Origin: UBA4644 sp964541085
Lineage (GTDB): Bacteria > Bacillota > Clostridia > Oscillospirales > Butyricicoccaceae
NCBI GenBank assembly: GCA_964541085.1
Contig: CAZIPA010000032.1
Location: forward strand, 1-25,532
DNA length: 25,532 bases
Direction of reading: 5' to 3'
Both the position numbers and the translations under genes were made by a program. Position 1 is the first letter of the stretch. Each line of letters starts with the position of its first letter. The notes below the pieces were generated by a model. That model worked only from the letters and a program-made list of their open reading frames with translations. It was not told the DNA's origin and did no database searches. This document shows, piece after piece, positions 23,561 through 25,532 of this stretch.

Positions 23561-25532
23561 ATGGTAGAGGTCATTAAAAAAGGCGCTTATCTGGTAGACG
23601 GCAAGATCGTTTATGCGGATGAGGCCAAGAGCGTCTCTGCTCCCGACGAAGCCCGGGAAAAAACCATTGCTTACTCCATTCTCCGCAAGCATGATGTGGG
23701 CACCGATCCGAAAAAGATGAAGATCAAGTTTGATGCCCTGATCTCCCACGACATCACCTTTGTGGGCATCATCCAGACCGCCAAGGCCTCCGGCCTGAAG
23801 GAATTCCCCATCCCCTATGCCATGACCAACTGCCACAACTCTCTGTGCGCTGTGGGCGGCACCATCAACGAGGATGACCATGCCTTCGGTCTGTCCGCTG
23901 CCAAGAAGTACGGCGGCATCTATGTCCCCGCCAATCAGGCTGTTATCCACCAGTACGCCCGTGAGCGTCTGGCCGGCTGCGGCAAGATGGTGCTGGGCTC
24001 CGACTCCCACACCCGTTACGGCGCTTACGGCACGCTGGGCGTGGGCGAAGGCGGCGGCGAGCTGGTAAAGCAGCTGCTGTGCAACACGTGGGATATCGCT
24101 GCTCCCGAAGTGGTTATGGTCTATCTGGACGGCAAGCCCCGCAAGGGCGTGGGCCCGCAGGATGTGGCCATCGCTCTGGTTGGCGCAACCTTCCCCAACG
24201 GCGATGTGAAGAATAAGGTTCTGGAGTTCGTGGGCCCCGGCGTGAAGGAGCTGTCCTGCGACTTCCGTATCGGCGTGGATGTTATGACCACCGAGACCTC
24301 CTGCCTGACCTCTGTGTGGGTCACCGATGAGAAGGTCAAGGCCTATTATGAAAACATCGGCCGTCCCGAGGACTATGCTGAGCTGCAGCCCGGCAACGGC
24401 GCTTACTATGACAGCGTGGTTCACATCGACCTGTCCAAGGTGGAGTGCATGATCGCTCTGCCCTTCCATCCCTCCAAGGCTTACACCATCCATGAGCTGC
24501 AGGCCAATCCCGAGAAGATCTTCCGTGAGATCGAGGCCGACTGCAACAAGCAGCTGGGCGGCAAGGTGACCATGGATCTCTGCCGCAACATCGTGGACGG
24601 CAAGGTGACCTGCGACCAGGGCGTTATCGTCGGCTGCTCCGGCGGTATGTATGAGAACATCGTGGAGGCTGCTGCCATCCTGAAGGATCAGTCCATCGGC
24701 AACGGCTATTTCGATATGAGCGTTTACGCTTCCTCCACGCCCATCAATCTGGCCATCACCAAGAACGGCACTGCCGCTGCGCTGATGGAGGCCGGTGCTG
24801 TGATGAAGCCTAGCTTCTGCGGCCCCTGCTTCGGCGCTGGCGATACGCCTGCCAATAACGCCCTGTCCATCCGTCACGCCACCCGGAACTTCGCCAACCG
24901 TGAAGGCTCCAAGCCCGGCAACGGCCAGATCTCTGCTGTGGCTCTGATGGATGCCCGTTCCATCGCTGCCACCGCCCGCAATGGCGGCGTGCTCACCGCG
25001 GCTACCGACATCGACTATGAATCTCCCACTGCCGAGCAGCTGGAATATCATTACGACGGTTCCGTCTATGCCAAGCGCTGCTATGAGGGCTTTGGCAAGG
25101 CCGATCCCACCGCCGAGCTGCGCTATGGCCCCAACATCAAGGATTGGCCCCATATGCCCAAGCTGGAGGACAACCTGCTGGTGAAGCTGTGCGCCGTCAT
25201 CCATGACCCCGTTACCACCACTGATGAGCTGATCCCCTCCGGTGAGACCTCTTCCTACCGCTCCAACCCCATCGGCCTGTCTGAGTTCGCTCTGAGCCGC
25301 CGGGTGCCCGAGTATGTGGGCCGCTCCAAGGCTGTCCGTGCTCTGGAAGAAGCCCGCGAAGCCGGCAGCACGCCTGCTGAAGTGACCGAGGTTCTGGCCA
25401 AGGTGGGCGGCGAGGCTGCCAACACCACCATCGGCTCCTGCGTCTTTGCCAACAAGCCCGGTGACGGCTCTGCCCGTGAGCAGGCTGCCTCCTGCCAGAA
25501 GGTGCTGGGCGGCTTTGCCAACATCTGCTATG
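23561..25532 (+). CDS. Aconitase-superfamily hydratase (partial, runs off the window)
   Basis: This is an iron-sulfur hydro-lyase related to aconitase. 657 codons are visible with no stop; relatives are about 750 residues, so only the end is missing. Family features are GSDSHT (146-151), Cys359 in VIVGCSGG, and CGPC (420-423), giving the three cysteines for a [4Fe-4S] cluster. NPIGLSEFALSRRVPEYVGRS lies near the visible end. AAGGA is 7 bases before the ATG. An in-frame ATG at 23540 has no ribosome binding site. It follows citG after 50 bases, apparently in the same operon. It resembles the less-studied hydratase branch (YbhJ-like, from memory) more than classical AcnA or AcnB. The substrate could be citrate/isocitrate, or mesaconate/citramalate. 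Confidence 0.88.
   Translation, partial: MVEVIKKGAYLVDGKIVYADEAKSVSAPDEAREKTIAYSILRKHDVGTDPKKMKIKFDALISHDITFVGIIQTAKASGLKEFPIPYAMTNCHNSLCAVGGTINEDDHAFGLSAAKKYGGIYVPANQAVIHQYARERLAGCGKMVLGSDSHTRYGAYGTLGVGEGGGELVKQLLCNTWDIAAPEVVMVYLDGKPRKGVGPQDVAIALVGATFPNGDVKNKVLEFVGPGVKELSCDFRIGVDVMTTETSCLTSVWVTDEKVKAYYENIGRPEDYAELQPGNGAYYDSVVHIDLSKVECMIALPFHPSKAYTIHELQANPEKIFREIEADCNKQLGGKVTMDLCRNIVDGKVTCDQGVIVGCSGGMYENIVEAAAILKDQSIGNGYFDMSVYASSTPINLAITKNGTAAALMEAGAVMKPSFCGPCFGAGDTPANNALSIRHATRNFANREGSKPGNGQISAVALMDARSIAATARNGGVLTAATDIDYESPTAEQLEYHYDGSVYAKRCYEGFGKADPTAELRYGPNIKDWPHMPKLEDNLLVKLCAVIHDPVTTTDELIPSGETSSYRSNPIGLSEFALSRRVPEYVGRSKAVRALEEAREAGSTPAEVTEVLAKVGGEAANTTIGSCVFANKPGDGSAREQAASCQKVLGGFANICY

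Noticed and set aside
23399..25204. A 601-codon minus-strand open frame opposite the hydratase
   Set aside because: The plus-strand hydratase is open from its ribosome binding site to the window edge with aconitase motifs. The reverse frame is an artefact of codon composition.
1..25532. Mobile elements, CRISPR arrays, toxin-antitoxin or phage-defence genes
   Set aside because: I found no transposase or integrase motifs, no spaced repeats and no defence-type domains. The binding-protein duplication lacks flanking repeats I could see.

Overview
The window reads as a chromosomal segment of a GC-rich, spore-forming member of the Clostridia, most like the Oscillospiraceae-type gut lineages. The basis is a spoIID-spoIIQ sporulation pair, strong AGGAGG-type ribosome binding sites, sigma-A-like promoters, U-tract terminators, and gene families typical of anaerobic Firmicutes. 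I see no phage, insertion sequence, CRISPR array or rRNA.

Layout. A tRNA-Leu(CAA) on the minus strand (84-170) is followed by a gene-poor stretch. A peptide-type ABC transporter operon occupies 597-8452: a lipoprotein binding protein, two permeases, two ATPases and a D-aminoacylase-family amidohydrolase, with the last three genes overlapping by 8 bases. A second copy of the binding protein (8752-10521) follows. It carries its own copy of the same promoter and 5' leader, offset by exactly 7997 bases. Next come a MATE efflux gene (10783-12156), a convergent membrane protein of unknown function (12233-13054, minus), the sporulation engulfment pair spoIID and spoIIQ (13179-15062), a DUF2974-type alpha/beta hydrolase (minus, 15120-16292), and divergently from it a MacB/FtsX-type ABC transporter fused to its ATPase (16482-19187). 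The right end (19290-25532) is a citrate-lyase-type operon, citD-citE-citF-citX-citG, followed by an aconitase-superfamily hydratase cut off by the window edge.

How the genes work together. The transporter operon probably imports short peptides or acylated amino acids, and the amidohydrolase probably deacylates something that comes in. The two binding proteins would feed the same permease. The cit operon holds the three lyase subunits and both enzymes of prosthetic-group synthesis and attachment. With the hydratase it could interconvert and cleave citrate, or alternatively mesaconate and citramalate. citC is not visible. SpoIID and SpoIIQ are predicted to act on peptidoglycan during forespore engulfment, and both keep their catalytic or metal residues.

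The most unusual signal is regulatory RNA. The two binding-protein leaders align without gaps and contain a hairpin whose 9-base loop is almost unchanged while the stem has swapped base pairs (T-A to C-G, C-G to T-A twice). This looks like an undescribed structured leader element. There are also perfect inverted repeats over several promoters, the best being 8-base arms across the -10 box of the MacB-like transporter.
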